Source: an uncultured bacterium
GTDB lineage: Bacteria; Cyanobacteriota; Vampirovibrionia; Gastranaerophilales; Gastranaerophilaceae
DNA length: 38,097 bases
Direction of reading: 5' to 3'
Assembly (NCBI GenBank): GCA_902795965.1
Contig: CADBNI010000060.1
Span: 1-38,097 of the forward strand
In this document: piece by piece, positions 1-7,729 of the stretch
Numbering within the stretch: position 1 is the first letter of the stretch
Layout: each line of letters opens with the position of its first letter
Program-made: the position numbers and the translations under genes
Notes under the pieces: model-generated
Databases searched by the model: none
Seen by the model: the letters and a program-made list of their open reading frames with translations, nothing else
Told to the model about the DNA's origin: nothing

Positions 1-15
1 ATGTATAGAGGTATG

Positions 16-49
16 GAGGAATAGCCTTTTACATAAATAGCTATTCCTC
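16..49. repeat. 10-bp inverted repeat (hairpin) in repeat-rich leader
   Basis: GAGGAATAGC (16-25) is perfectly complementary to GCTATTCCTC (40-49). It is followed by a run of CCTCTA-type direct repeats up to about 75. No gene of more than trivial size covers 1-212, so this stretch is intergenic repeat material downstream of the minus-strand pth gene. Confidence 0.6.
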
Positions 50-88
50 TATTCTTCTAATCCTCTATCCCCCTGTACCCCTCACCCG

Positions 89-126
89 ATTTGCTAAACT
101 CACATTGGTTCGTTAAGCAAATTTTT
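89..126 (+). terminator. Hairpin plus T-run, possible terminator
   Basis: ATTTGCTAAAC (89-99) pairs with GTTAAGCAAAT (112-122) with one mismatch and is followed by a short T-run. It would end transcription entering from the left edge on the plus strand. Next to it (about 125-156) is a CCTCTCCCTC-AAGGGGCGAGGG palindrome like the material at 37648-37790, so part of this may simply be dispersed repeat. Confidence 0.4.
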
Positions 127-212
127 CCTCTCCCTCAAGGGGCGAGGGGGCGAATTTTACGTCATTCCGTGCTTGACAAAAGTGTTCCTGCAATAGGGCT
201 TCTAATCTTAAT

Positions 213-758
213 TTAATTAAACTTATTCTGCGTTTTTTCAATTCCTTCAGAAAGGTAAAATTTTACCGCCTCAACGGATTTTTTCAAAACCGATTTCAAA
301 TCCTCCAGTTGGTTTTGCGCAAAATTTTGCAAGACATAAGTTTCCGAAGGGATATTCGGCTGAGGACCGATACCGATTTTAAGGCGGTCAAAATCCTTTG
401 TTCCGATATGTTGAATAATTGATTTTATCCCGTTATGTCCGCCATCGGAGCCGTTTGCCCTAAATCTTATTCTGCCCAAATCAAGCGAAATATCATCATA
501 AATTATCAATATATCTTTCACATCAATTTTGTAGTAATCCGCGCATGCCCTAACCGCTTCTCCCGACAAATTCATATATGTTGTAGGTTTTATAAAAATA
601 ATATCATCTTTTTTGGCAAGGAAACATTTGAGTTTTTTTTCTTCACGAAACGAAAACCCATCCTCCAATGCCCATTTGTCAAGCACCATAAATCCCGCAT
701 TGTGGCGCGTAAAACAGTATTTTTCTCCGATATTTCCCAAACCTGCGATTAATTTCAT
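213..758 (-). CDS. pth: Peptidyl-tRNA hydrolase
   Basis: Cytoplasmic esterase that removes peptides from peptidyl-tRNA dropped by stalled ribosomes, recycling tRNA. The 181-residue length is typical of bacterial Pth. Family landmarks are present: N9 and the catalytic H19 (motif TRHNAGF), N63 in YMNLSG, D89 in IYDDISLD and N109 in GGHNGIKS, matching the E. coli N10/H20/N68/D93/N114 set. One small deviation: the usual GNPG loop reads GNIG here. The ATG at 758 follows an AAAGG Shine-Dalgarno sequence. The gene stands alone and is divergent from the regulator at 880, with repeats downstream. Confidence 0.97.
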   Translation of the reverse strand: MKLIAGLGNIGEKYCFTRHNAGFMVLDKWALEDGFSFREEKKLKCFLAKKDDIIFIKPTTYMNLSGEAVRACADYYKIDVKDILIIYDDISLDLGRIRFRANGSDGGHNGIKSIIQHIGTKDFDRLKIGIGPQPNIPSETYVLQNFAQNQLEDLKSVLKKSVEAVKFYLSEGIEKTQNKFN

Positions 759-879
759 AATATACCTTTTCTTTTATTATTTTAACCTAAATAAATATTA
801 CCGCCCCGATTTGCCATGTTTTCGCTTAACAAAAAGATAAAATAAATTTATTTTATGAGTAAAATGTGAGGATAAATTT

Positions 880-1443
880 ATGAAAAATAAGCCAATAGTT
901 CAACAAAAGAGTTCCGAAAAAGTTTCAATGTTCTTAGAGAAAAATTCATTGCACAAAAAGGATTTTGCGGAAATGATAGGGGTAACTCTTTCTTATGTTT
1001 ACAACCTGACCGATAATTCAATACCGTTTTCAACACGTACGACTACACTTGAGCGTATTGCAACCGTCATGGAAATTGAACCGGAAGAATTTGAAGAATA
1101 CAAAATTCCGCAAGAACCTGTTTTGATTGACGATTCCGTTGAATTTTTCAAAAGCGTAATGAAAGAAAAGGGAATGACAACAATTAATTTTTTAAAAGCA
1201 TTCCCGAGAAAAAAACGGCTTGAAATCGTTGATATGCTCAGAGGAGCATTACCCATACCGATTGATTTCAAAGAGCTTGCAATGATAGCTCAAGTATTGG
1301 ATTTGAGCAAAAGTGATGTTTATTCAATGTGGGAAAAACGTATGAAACAGGTCTTGGAAACCAACGGAATGAATATTTATTCCAATGCCGCATTAATAAA
1401 TTCCATGTTTGACTGCGCAAAAAAATTTATAAGTTTAAAATAA
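880..1443 (+). CDS. Two-domain XRE-type helix-turn-helix regulator
   Basis: A 187-residue probable DNA-binding protein. Residues 14-65 look like a Cro/C1 (XRE) five-helix domain: the segment KKDFAEMIGVTLSYVYNL gives the HTH, followed by an IPFSTRTTTLERIA recognition stretch. Residues about 85-145 look like a second, more diverged HTH of similar layout (MTTINFLKAF, then ELAMIAQVLDLSKSDVYSMW). No ligand or enzymatic domain is visible. ATG 880 has a GAGGA Shine-Dalgarno at 868-872. A strong terminator follows directly at the stop codon, so it is monocistronic. Its targets cannot be told from the sequence. The double-HTH arrangement is an inference from sequence spacing. Confidence 0.8.
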   Translation: MKNKPIVQQKSSEKVSMFLEKNSLHKKDFAEMIGVTLSYVYNLTDNSIPFSTRTTTLERIATVMEIEPEEFEEYKIPQEPVLIDDSVEFFKSVMKEKGMTTINFLKAFPRKKRLEIVDMLRGALPIPIDFKELAMIAQVLDLSKSDVYSMWEKRMKQVLETNGMNIYSNAALINSMFDCAKKFISLK

Positions 1444-1464
1444 TCCCCGTTTTGGGGATTTTTT
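1442..1464 (+). terminator. Rho-independent terminator of the HTH gene
   Basis: AATCCCC-GTTTT-GGGGATT followed by TTTT. The 5' arm overlaps the TAA stop codon of the 880-1443 gene. Confidence 0.92.
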
Positions 1465-1494
1465 AATAAAAAAAAATATTTTTCAAAAAAACTG

Positions 1495-1523
1495 TTGACA
1501 TTTAATTTTGTTCTTGTTAGTAT
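1495..1523 (+). promoter_or_regulatory. Promoter of tRNA-Lys
   Basis: TTGACA (1495-1500), 17-nt spacer, TAGTAT (1518-1523), about 30 bp before the mature tRNA 5' end. A perfect -35 and near-consensus -10 fit a stable-RNA promoter. Confidence 0.75.
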
Positions 1524-1553
1524 AAACTCACTGGCGAAATAGAATAGCGGTTT

Positions 1554-1626
1554 GCGCTTGTAGCTCAGCAGGTAGAGCACTCCCCTTTTAAGGGATAGGT
1601 CGCGCGTTCGAATCGCGCCAAGCGCA
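1554..1626 (+). tRNA. tRNA-Lys(UUU)
   Basis: A 73-nt cloverleaf. The acceptor arms GCGCTTG (1554-1560) and CAAGCGC (1619-1625) pair fully, with discriminator A1626. The D stem is GCTC/GAGC. The anticodon loop CTTTTAA carries TTT at 1587-1589. The T arm is GCGCG-TTCGAAT-CGCGC. CCA is not encoded. The outermost anticodon-stem pair (C1580 with T1596) is a mismatch. It reads AAA and AAG codons. It has its own promoter upstream and a terminator hairpin directly after the 3' end. Confidence 0.97.
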
Positions 1627-1635
1627 AAATAAAAG
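1611..1635 (+). repeat. 25-bp direct repeat, copy 1 (tRNA-Lys 3' end)
   Basis: The bases from the end of the T loop through the acceptor arm into the terminator stem (1611-1635) are identical to 1787-1811, an offset of 176 bp. Confidence 0.95.
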
Positions 1636-1660
1636 GAAGGTTAAACCTTCCTTTTATTTT
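1626..1660 (+). terminator. Terminator hairpin of tRNA-Lys
   Basis: AAAATAAAAGGAAGG (1626-1640), loop TTAAA, and the complementary CCTTCCTTTTATTTT (1646-1660): a 15-bp stem with a T-rich 3' arm. Its outer ten base pairs recur in the hairpin at 1802-1836. Confidence 0.85.
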
Positions 1661-1786
1661 GCCGTTTTGCAGAGATTTGAACGTCAACTGCGTTCGAGCG
1701 CGAGGCGGCAGAGGGCGGAGGCTTGACGACGAAATGGCAAATTGAAGTCGGCAACCGCAGACCCGTTTATTGCCGCCGAGTAAGAC
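1661..1786. other. GC-rich unexplained spacer between the repeat copies
   Basis: About 125 bp, visibly richer in GC than the surrounding intergenic DNA, with no credible ORF. GGCGGCA (1704-1710) can pair with TGCCGCC (1771-1777), and CTGCG near 1689 with CGCAG near 1755, so a folded RNA or a tRNA-array relic is possible. No known RNA family is recognised. Confidence 0.4.
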
Positions 1787-1811
1787 AATCGCGCCAAGCG
1801 CAAAATAAAAG
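1787..1811 (+). repeat. 25-bp direct repeat, copy 2 (orphan tRNA-Lys 3' end)
   Basis: Identical to 1611-1635 but not preceded by a tRNA body. It is followed by its own hairpin. It could be the remains of a second tRNA-Lys or a duplicated integration site. Confidence 0.95.
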
Positions 1812-1836
1812 AGGACATTCAGTCCTCTTTTATTTT
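1802..1836. terminator. Second terminator hairpin, probably bidirectional
   Basis: A perfect 15-bp stem, AAAATAAAAGAGGAC / GTCCTCTTTTATTTT, with loop ATTCA. It lies 33 bp beyond the stop of the minus-strand glycosyltransferase and can end that transcript as well as anything reading rightward. Confidence 0.8.
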
Positions 1837-1869
1837 GCCGTTTATCTGCGACAAGATATTTGAAATTTG

Positions 1870-3345
1870 CTATCTTTGCGGAGCAATTATGTAATAATAA
1901 ATTGTGTATTCGCGTTCCTGACCGAGAGCGTTGCTAAGCGTGAATTTATACTCTATCGGTTTTATTGATTTTGTATCCGTCAAATAAGGTACGGTTTTTA
2001 TCGCTTGTTTTTTAACATTCTCGGGAGTTCTGTCAACAATCATGACACCCGACTTTTTCATATGTTCGTAATCCGTCCAAGGATCGGGATAGCCATACGT
2101 ATCAAGAAGTGCCTTCGGGTGCGTATCACCATAAATTGCAAGCGGGAGCGTCCATTCAATATACCCGCCCATATATTCAAGCGGAGTGTCGTATTTTTCA
2201 GCCCAAAAACTTTTCAAATCACCGAACACAGTACTCACGGGATATCTGCTTCTGTAATTTTTTTCGACTGCAAGCAATGTCCCAAGAACCAAAAAGATTA
2301 TCAGCATTACGGTATAAGCACATTTTAGCGTAAATTTAAACGCTTTTTCATCAATTTTACAAGGGAAAAAGTAAAACAGCATTATACCCGTCATAAACCA
2401 GAATTCATATCCCCAACGCGGGCGCATTGTTCCGCCCTCAAAAAATCCCATGCAAAGATGTATAAAAAATGAAGCCAAACCCAAAAGCAGTAAAAACCAT
2501 ACGGCTTTTTTGTCAAGATTTTGCGCTAATTTTAACGGTGATTTTTGCCTTATTTTTAATGCTCCGAATATTACAAGTATTCCCGCAATTACACTCAACT
2601 GCATAAGCGCAAATTTCAAAGGTGCCGTTATGTGATTTAACCAACCGTTACTTGTAAGTTCGCCTTCAAAATACAAAAACGGGAAAAAGTCGTATTTTAT
2701 AAGCCAAAGAATATGAGGCAAAAATATTAAAAACGCAATTATTACAGACAAATAGAAAAATTTGTTCTTGAATACTTCGCGCTTAAACACACATGCCCAA
2801 ATAAACATTGGAATAATCAACATTGCGGTCTGATATTTGTTTAAAAAGCTAAAACCGACAATTATGCCTAATTTTACCCAATCAATATTTTTATTACCCG
2901 TCATGCAATGATAAAAATAAAATGCGATTGCAGGCAGGGTAAAAAGTATTATTACATCAGGGTTAAAGCCGTAATAACAGGTTATATAACTGTAACACCA
3001 ACAACCTTCAAGAATTATTACGGAAAGCATAGCTTTGCTTTCGTCCAAAAAGCATTTAGCAAGCCTGTATATGTATATAAATCCCAATGTGACAAATAAC
3101 TGGCTGACAAAATATATTACAAAATCGGATTTAAAAGGCAAATAGCTGAAATACGCCAACCAACCGAAAAGCGGAGGGTGCTTCGGAGTACCGAAATCAG
3201 TGAACGAACCCCAATAAATTCCCTCTAACGCATCTGTCGGCAAAACCGTTCTGATTAAACCCACACATGACCATACAATCAAATGTACAAGCAAAAATGT
3301 GTAAAAAGCCTTTTTCTCACTTCCGATATTTTTCAAAAATTCCAT
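1870..3345 (-). CDS. ArnT/PMT-like (GT39-type) membrane glycosyltransferase
   Basis: A polytopic inner-membrane protein of 491 residues with about ten hydrophobic segments through residue 360, then a soluble C-terminal part. The first loop carries TDALEGIYWGSF with D38 and E41, followed by KHPPLFGW (55-58 for KHPP). This is the acidic-pair/HPP pattern of lipid-phosphate-sugar-dependent transferases such as ArnT and PMT. It probably moves a sugar from a polyprenyl phosphate donor to a lipid or protein on the outer face of the membrane; the acceptor is unknown. The reading frame is open upstream to 3393, but ATG 3345 has a good GGAG Shine-Dalgarno six bases upstream and begins just before the first membrane span. 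The gene is divergent from the DUF3137-type gene. Confidence 0.85.
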   Translation of the reverse strand: MEFLKNIGSEKKAFYTFLLVHLIVWSCVGLIRTVLPTDALEGIYWGSFTDFGTPKHPPLFGWLAYFSYLPFKSDFVIYFVSQLFVTLGFIYIYRLAKCFLDESKAMLSVIILEGCWCYSYITCYYGFNPDVIILFTLPAIAFYFYHCMTGNKNIDWVKLGIIVGFSFLNKYQTAMLIIPMFIWACVFKREVFKNKFFYLSVIIAFLIFLPHILWLIKYDFFPFLYFEGELTSNGWLNHITAPLKFALMQLSVIAGILVIFGALKIRQKSPLKLAQNLDKKAVWFLLLLGLASFFIHLCMGFFEGGTMRPRWGYEFWFMTGIMLFYFFPCKIDEKAFKFTLKCAYTVMLIIFLVLGTLLAVEKNYRSRYPVSTVFGDLKSFWAEKYDTPLEYMGGYIEWTLPLAIYGDTHPKALLDTYGYPDPWTDYEHMKKSGVMIVDRTPENVKKQAIKTVPYLTDTKSIKPIEYKFTLSNALGQEREYTIYYYIIAPQR

Positions 3346-3408
3346 AATAATCTCCAACGATATAATTCTAATTTGAACCCGACATTTGTTCAATAAAATA
3401 TTTCCTTA

Positions 3409-3417
3409 TGTTAAAAT
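3409..3417 (+). promoter_or_regulatory. Extended -10 promoter of the DUF3137-type gene
   Basis: TG-T-TAAAAT ends only 6 nt before the GTG start at 3424, and no Shine-Dalgarno is seen. The mRNA would be leaderless or nearly so. Confidence 0.5.
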
Positions 3418-3423
3418 AATGAT

Positions 3424-4317
3424 GTGGAAGATAAAAAAGAAGTTTATTATAAATATTTTGAAGAAAAGATTTTGCCGTTAATTTATCCGCTTGAAAAAGA
3501 AAGGATAAAAACCGTTTGGAAAGTTGTAATTTCTTCAATAATAATGTTTTTGGCGGGGGTTTTCTTTGCTTTTCTTTTTGTATATCTTGCACTGACAAAT
3601 AAAATCAGTCTCTTGTGGCTTCCCGTACTGCTTTTTTTAATGTATTTATTCTTTATAAAAAGTATTATAAATGTAATTTGGGCGGGGAAAAATTATCAAA
3701 AACTTTTGCTTGAAAAGGTTTTGCCTTATTTTTTTGAACCGTACGCAAAATTCAGATTTTGGCCAAAAAATCACGATACGGGTGCGGTTTTGGATTCAAA
3801 ACTGTTCGGCAATTTTGACAGTCAGGAAGATACCGCTTGTATCTTCGGGATTTATAACAATGTTAATGTGATTGTGGCAAATACGGAATTGACAATCCCC
3901 GTTAATAAAAAAGTTTTTAAGGGTACCACAATTCAGTTGGAACTGCCGAGTTCAACAGACAACCACGTTATTATGATTTCCAAAAACGAACGCAAAAATA
4001 ATACATACAAACAGGTAAATCCGCATATCAAAGATTTGAATAAATATCTGTACACTTTTGCCAAAAATCCTGACGGGATTGATTTTATTGATGAAGATTT
4101 TTGGAAAGTTTTGAAACGTTTCGGAGAAGTTTATACCGCGAAAGGATTTGCATTTTCGTACAAAAACCGCACGGTTTTGATTGCAATCAGGCAAAAAAGA
4201 CCATGGCAATTCGGCTTTCTTTTCAAATCACTTTTAAAACCCGAAAACTATGATGATTTAATCGAAAGATTTGTTGTGATCTTTGATTTTGTCGATTTGC
4301 TAAACCGCTCTGTTTAA
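3424..4317 (+). CDS. DUF3137-type membrane protein
   Basis: 297 residues. The N terminus YYKYFEEKILPLIYPLEKER precedes two membrane spans (about 33-56 and 60-82), then a roughly 210-residue soluble domain with mixed beta content. This layout and the opening motif match the DUF3137 family of unknown function (recognised by eye). The start is GTG at 3424. An ATG two bases upstream is in another frame. The gene converges on the large GT5-like gene and the two coding regions overlap by 18 bp at their 3' ends, so read-through of either would make antisense RNA. No function can be assigned. Confidence 0.8.
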   Translation: MEDKKEVYYKYFEEKILPLIYPLEKERIKTVWKVVISSIIMFLAGVFFAFLFVYLALTNKISLLWLPVLLFLMYLFFIKSIINVIWAGKNYQKLLLEKVLPYFFEPYAKFRFWPKNHDTGAVLDSKLFGNFDSQEDTACIFGIYNNVNVIVANTELTIPVNKKVFKGTTIQLELPSSTDNHVIMISKNERKNNTYKQVNPHIKDLNKYLYTFAKNPDGIDFIDEDFWKVLKRFGEVYTAKGFAFSYKNRTVLIAIRQKRPWQFGFLFKSLLKPENYDDLIERFVVIFDFVDLLNRSV

Positions 4318-7300
4318 GAGATTTGTTGTAGATTTGAACTGAGGAGTTTGGGCAACGCTATTCGTCTGTTGTACGGGAACCGCTTCCTGTTTCGGTTGTT
4401 CCGTAACATTGATTTCTTGTGAAGAATTACCCTTTGTTCTGTTTTTATAGAAATAAGCCGTTGTTCCGATTGCGGCTATTCCTGCCCCCGCACCCGCAAG
4501 AATTTTTGTCCATTTGTTGGATTTAGCCAAACTTTCTGCCGATTGTTTGTAGTTTTGTACAGATTGCGAAAGATTTTCAACATTAGTTGTAAGTTTGCCT
4601 ATATTTTCCGCCTGTTGTTTTGCGGTTTCCGTATTTTTTTCAATTATATCAGACATTTTAACAAGCACTGCCTGCAACAACGAAATTGTTCTGGTATTAT
4701 TTTTCAATGAAGCGGTTTCTTTGTGCGTTGATTTAATAAGGGAATTGATTGACTTGACAAGAGTTTCCAACGAACTTGAGCTTTGTCTTACATCACCCGC
4801 AAGTACGTCAAGCGAAGATGTATTTTTACCGACTGTATTTGAATTTTCACTTATAGAAGCAGTATTTTTTTCAAGAACTTCCGTCAATTTTTTCAAAATC
4901 GCAGCAAGTTCTGCCGACATTTTTTCCGTTGGTCTTTCCTGCCCTTGAATTATCGGTTTTAATGCACTTTCGACTTTTTCGCCAAATTCGCCGACAAGTC
5001 GTTTCAAAGGATTGGTATTTCTGCCCTCAATCCCTTCTTGTACCTTAAAAGCATCTTCCATATACAACTGAAGCGTAGAACGACCTTCGTTCAAAATATT
5101 GTTGTTATGCCAATCAAATTCCGAACGCGCGGCATTCAAAACCAATTTTTTATAAGTTTCGGGTTCGTTGTGATATGTCAGAGCCATATCCTTGAAAAGT
5201 TGAGCTATTTCGTCAGAAGAAGCCTCCAGACGGTATTTACCGATTTCTTCACCCTTAATTTTTATACCTTTTTGTTTTTCAAGGTCAGTAAGATTTTGCA
5301 TATAAGCATGCTCGGTTTTAAACCCGTTTGCCTTTTCGGGATTTTCTTTTGACGTAATAATCATTTCGCCCGCACCACCCGAATTTAAAGACCCCGAAGG
5401 AGTACCCGACTGAATGCTTTCGGGAACGGTCAACCCTTGCGGTTCCCCCGTTGAGGAAAACATGGTATAAGTCATACAGGATACAAGGCGATTGGAAATT
5501 CCACCGTTTGAATACATTACATTTTGAGCGAACTTTCCGTCATTCATTGTTTGTATTCTGTATATTGTATCTTTTATTGCGTGAAAATCTCCGACACCTT
5601 TATCGTCCATGGGCCATGGATCTGAACCGCTTCCGATTATTAATTTTGAATGAAGTCTTATGTCAAGCGGAACACTTTCATCACCGAGATATTTTTCAAA
5701 TCCGCGCAAAAGTATCGGATAACCTTTTTGCGGGTCTGAGCGTCCCCAGCTTCCCCACAAAATATCTTTTACGTTAAATTCAGACAAACCGCCCAATACA
5801 TATTTGTTCTTTTTAATTTGATCCTGCGCAAAGAATAGCCTGTTTAACGCATCATCAACACTTGCGTTTGTATAATTTTGAAGTTTGTCGGCGCGTTTTT
5901 TTGTTGCTTTTCCGATTGCGTTTAAAAATCCTTCCGTATTAGCTCTTTTTGCCTCAACAATTTGTTCTGCCGAATCAGTTTTCGGGTTGTACGGGTGATA
6001 CCAGCTCAAATCCTTTGAAAGTTCGTTGTTACCCATATTTCCGTTCGGATTGTCCAACTTCATAAAATCTATATTGCAACCGTTCGGACGTCCCGGGATT
6101 TTATCTCCGCTATCGTTTGCTCTGCGGAAGAAACTTGTCAAACCTCTTGCGATATCATCATAAATTATAACTTCGTTTGCAAAAGTATGAGATACGTGGT
6201 TCGGAAAAACATTTTGAGGGTTGTTTTTACGTGCTATTAACGGAGTTATTGAATGGTTATAATTTCCGTTATCATCAACGTAATATTGCAGAAAAGGTCT
6301 TATAATCCTGTCAACAAGTTCATTTTCTTCACTTGACAGATTATATTTGTGCGAATCAATTTCAATAAGTTTTGAAAATTCGGGCAGTTGAGTAAGTTTG
6401 CCCCAATCCTCTGCGGTTGCTTTGTATCTCAAAAATTCAAGCGGGTTGTGCGTTGCACCCTGATAATTTTCCATAGGGTTGTGGAAAATATCCACAATAT
6501 TAAACCCGCGGAAAAATTCATCACTCTGCGAACGGTTAATTATGGATTCCGTTGTCGAAAATCCTGTTCTGCAATGCGCAATCAAATTTGCAGGCTTTAA
6601 ACCGTGAAATTCTTCCGTATTCAATTTTGGCAACATATCAACGGACGCATCACAAAAATCTCTTGTATAGAGGTTTAAATACGGGTGATCTTTCAGTTCG
6701 GGACTGTACGTATACGCTTTTTCAAATTTGGCAAAATCGTTTGTATGAACGCAAATTATTTTATCTTCATTATAAACCGTTCTGCCGTCCGCACCTTTTG
6801 AAGGCAAAAGCATTTTGAAAGCTCTGTAAGGAATTGAGCGCAAACTGCCCAAAGAATTTTCGTCAATTCTTTGTATGCTCCCTTTGACACTCGTAGGAAC
6901 AAGTATTCTGTACTGAGAAGATTTTAGAGGTTTTAATTGCCCCGTTACGGGATCTGTCACCATTTTTGCATCTTTTACAGTTTCGGGAACATCTTGCACA
7001 ACAAATCTGAGCCTCTCAACGGGTGTTTTTAAATTTTGAGCAATTTCTTCAAGCGGTTTATCCGCAGGATATGACAAAAAGAGGTTTTCGGGCATTCTGT
7101 CGGGCAAATTGTTCAAATCATATTCTTTTGGAATTACAAGAACTTTTACCCCGCCCGTCGGGTTGTTATAAGAATAATACGGAACGACATGAGGCATGCG
7201 CATGCCTGCTTTTTCGAGTGCATCCGGTAATTGTGCGGCAACCGCGCCTTGTCCTCCGCATTTGTACATAGGCAGACCTATTGCATTGTCCTCAACAGAA

Positions 7301-7473
7301 ACCGAAATCCCGTCCTTTACGCTATGCATGGCATCATTGCCTTTAAACGCAATCAGAGTAACAGGATTGTTTTTTAATGTTTCAAAACTTTTGTCACCCG
7401 TTCTTTCGACGGAATTTTGACCGATTTTAGCCTTTTGTGCCGTTATTGCAGGCATAACAGAATAAATACGCAT
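4300..7473 (-). CDS. Glycogen-synthase-like (GT5) protein fused to coiled coil and membrane anchor
   Basis: 1057 residues, roughly twice the usual GlgA. Residues about 53-710 follow the order of GT5 starch/glycogen synthase motifs in diverged form: KCGGQGAVAAQLPDALEKAG (71-90, for KTGGLGDV), AHCRTG (299-304), HNPMENYQG (331-339), PNHVSHTFANEV (424-435, for the VSPTYA segment), GRPNGCNID (461-469, for NGID), WGRSDPQKG (576-584, with R578 and K583), GSGSDP (614-619) and STGEPQGLTVPE (674-685, with E677). Residues about 850-985 are Asn/Ser/Lys-rich heptad-like coiled coil. Residues 991-1008 are a Gly/Ala-rich hydrophobic segment that could be a membrane anchor, followed by a polar Gln-rich tail. 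There is no signal peptide. The N-terminal 50 residues are low complexity with an AFKGN motif. ATG 7473 has an AAGGGG Shine-Dalgarno. The fold is inferred from motif order. Whether it is active is unknown. Confidence 0.75.
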   Translation of the reverse strand: MRIYSVMPAITAQKAKIGQNSVERTGDKSFETLKNNPVTLIAFKGNDAMHSVKDGISVSVEDNAIGLPMYKCGGQGAVAAQLPDALEKAGMRMPHVVPYYSYNNPTGGVKVLVIPKEYDLNNLPDRMPENLFLSYPADKPLEEIAQNLKTPVERLRFVVQDVPETVKDAKMVTDPVTGQLKPLKSSQYRILVPTSVKGSIQRIDENSLGSLRSIPYRAFKMLLPSKGADGRTVYNEDKIICVHTNDFAKFEKAYTYSPELKDHPYLNLYTRDFCDASVDMLPKLNTEEFHGLKPANLIAHCRTGFSTTESIINRSQSDEFFRGFNIVDIFHNPMENYQGATHNPLEFLRYKATAEDWGKLTQLPEFSKLIEIDSHKYNLSSEENELVDRIIRPFLQYYVDDNGNYNHSITPLIARKNNPQNVFPNHVSHTFANEVIIYDDIARGLTSFFRRANDSGDKIPGRPNGCNIDFMKLDNPNGNMGNNELSKDLSWYHPYNPKTDSAEQIVEAKRANTEGFLNAIGKATKKRADKLQNYTNASVDDALNRLFFAQDQIKKNKYVLGGLSEFNVKDILWGSWGRSDPQKGYPILLRGFEKYLGDESVPLDIRLHSKLIIGSGSDPWPMDDKGVGDFHAIKDTIYRIQTMNDGKFAQNVMYSNGGISNRLVSCMTYTMFSSTGEPQGLTVPESIQSGTPSGSLNSGGAGEMIITSKENPEKANGFKTEHAYMQNLTDLEKQKGIKIKGEEIGKYRLEASSDEIAQLFKDMALTYHNEPETYKKLVLNAARSEFDWHNNNILNEGRSTLQLYMEDAFKVQEGIEGRNTNPLKRLVGEFGEKVESALKPIIQGQERPTEKMSAELAAILKKLTEVLEKNTASISENSNTVGKNTSSLDVLAGDVRQSSSSLETLVKSINSLIKSTHKETASLKNNTRTISLLQAVLVKMSDIIEKNTETAKQQAENIGKLTTNVENLSQSVQNYKQSAESLAKSNKWTKILAGAGAGIAAIGTTAYFYKNRTKGNSSQEINVTEQPKQEAVPVQQTNSVAQTPQFKSTTNLLNRAV

Positions 7474-7640
7474 ATTACCCCTTTAGCAGAAAACCACCTT
7501 TCCCGCCATTATTTTAAAATATCGACATAAAATTTTTCAATAGTCATTTTGGTATTTATTAAGAAATATTAAGTAAATTTTTTTCAATAAATATAAAATT
7601 TTTCAAATATTTGAAGTAAAATCAGATTATCGTATCAGTT

Positions 7641-7708
7641 GTCATTCTGAGGCTTATAAATTGAGATCCTTCGCTTTGCTCAGGATGACATAAGCCGAAG
7701 AATCTCAT
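7641..7708. repeat. Dispersed repeat with two interlocked inverted repeats, copy 1
   Basis: Order of arms: GTCATTCTGAG (7641-7651), GAGATCCTTCG (7663-7673), CTCAGGATGAC (7679-7689), CGAAGAATCTCAT (7696-7708). Arm 1 pairs with arm 3 and arm 2 with arm 4, so the pairs cross. The same element lies inverted at 37684-37754. The remaining intergenic DNA from 7474 to 7729 is very AT-rich with no other feature seen. Confidence 0.85.
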
Positions 7709-7729
7709 AATATATCGTAAAGGAAACAG

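Noticed and set aside
880-1443. Phage-type regulator marking a prophage
   Set aside because: No integrase, structural or lysis genes nearby; XRE regulators are common in chromosomes.
4300-7473. Methyl-accepting chemotaxis protein
   Set aside because: The C-terminal heptads look superficially similar, but the conserved signalling hairpin tip and HAMP domain are missing and the single hydrophobic segment is C-terminal.
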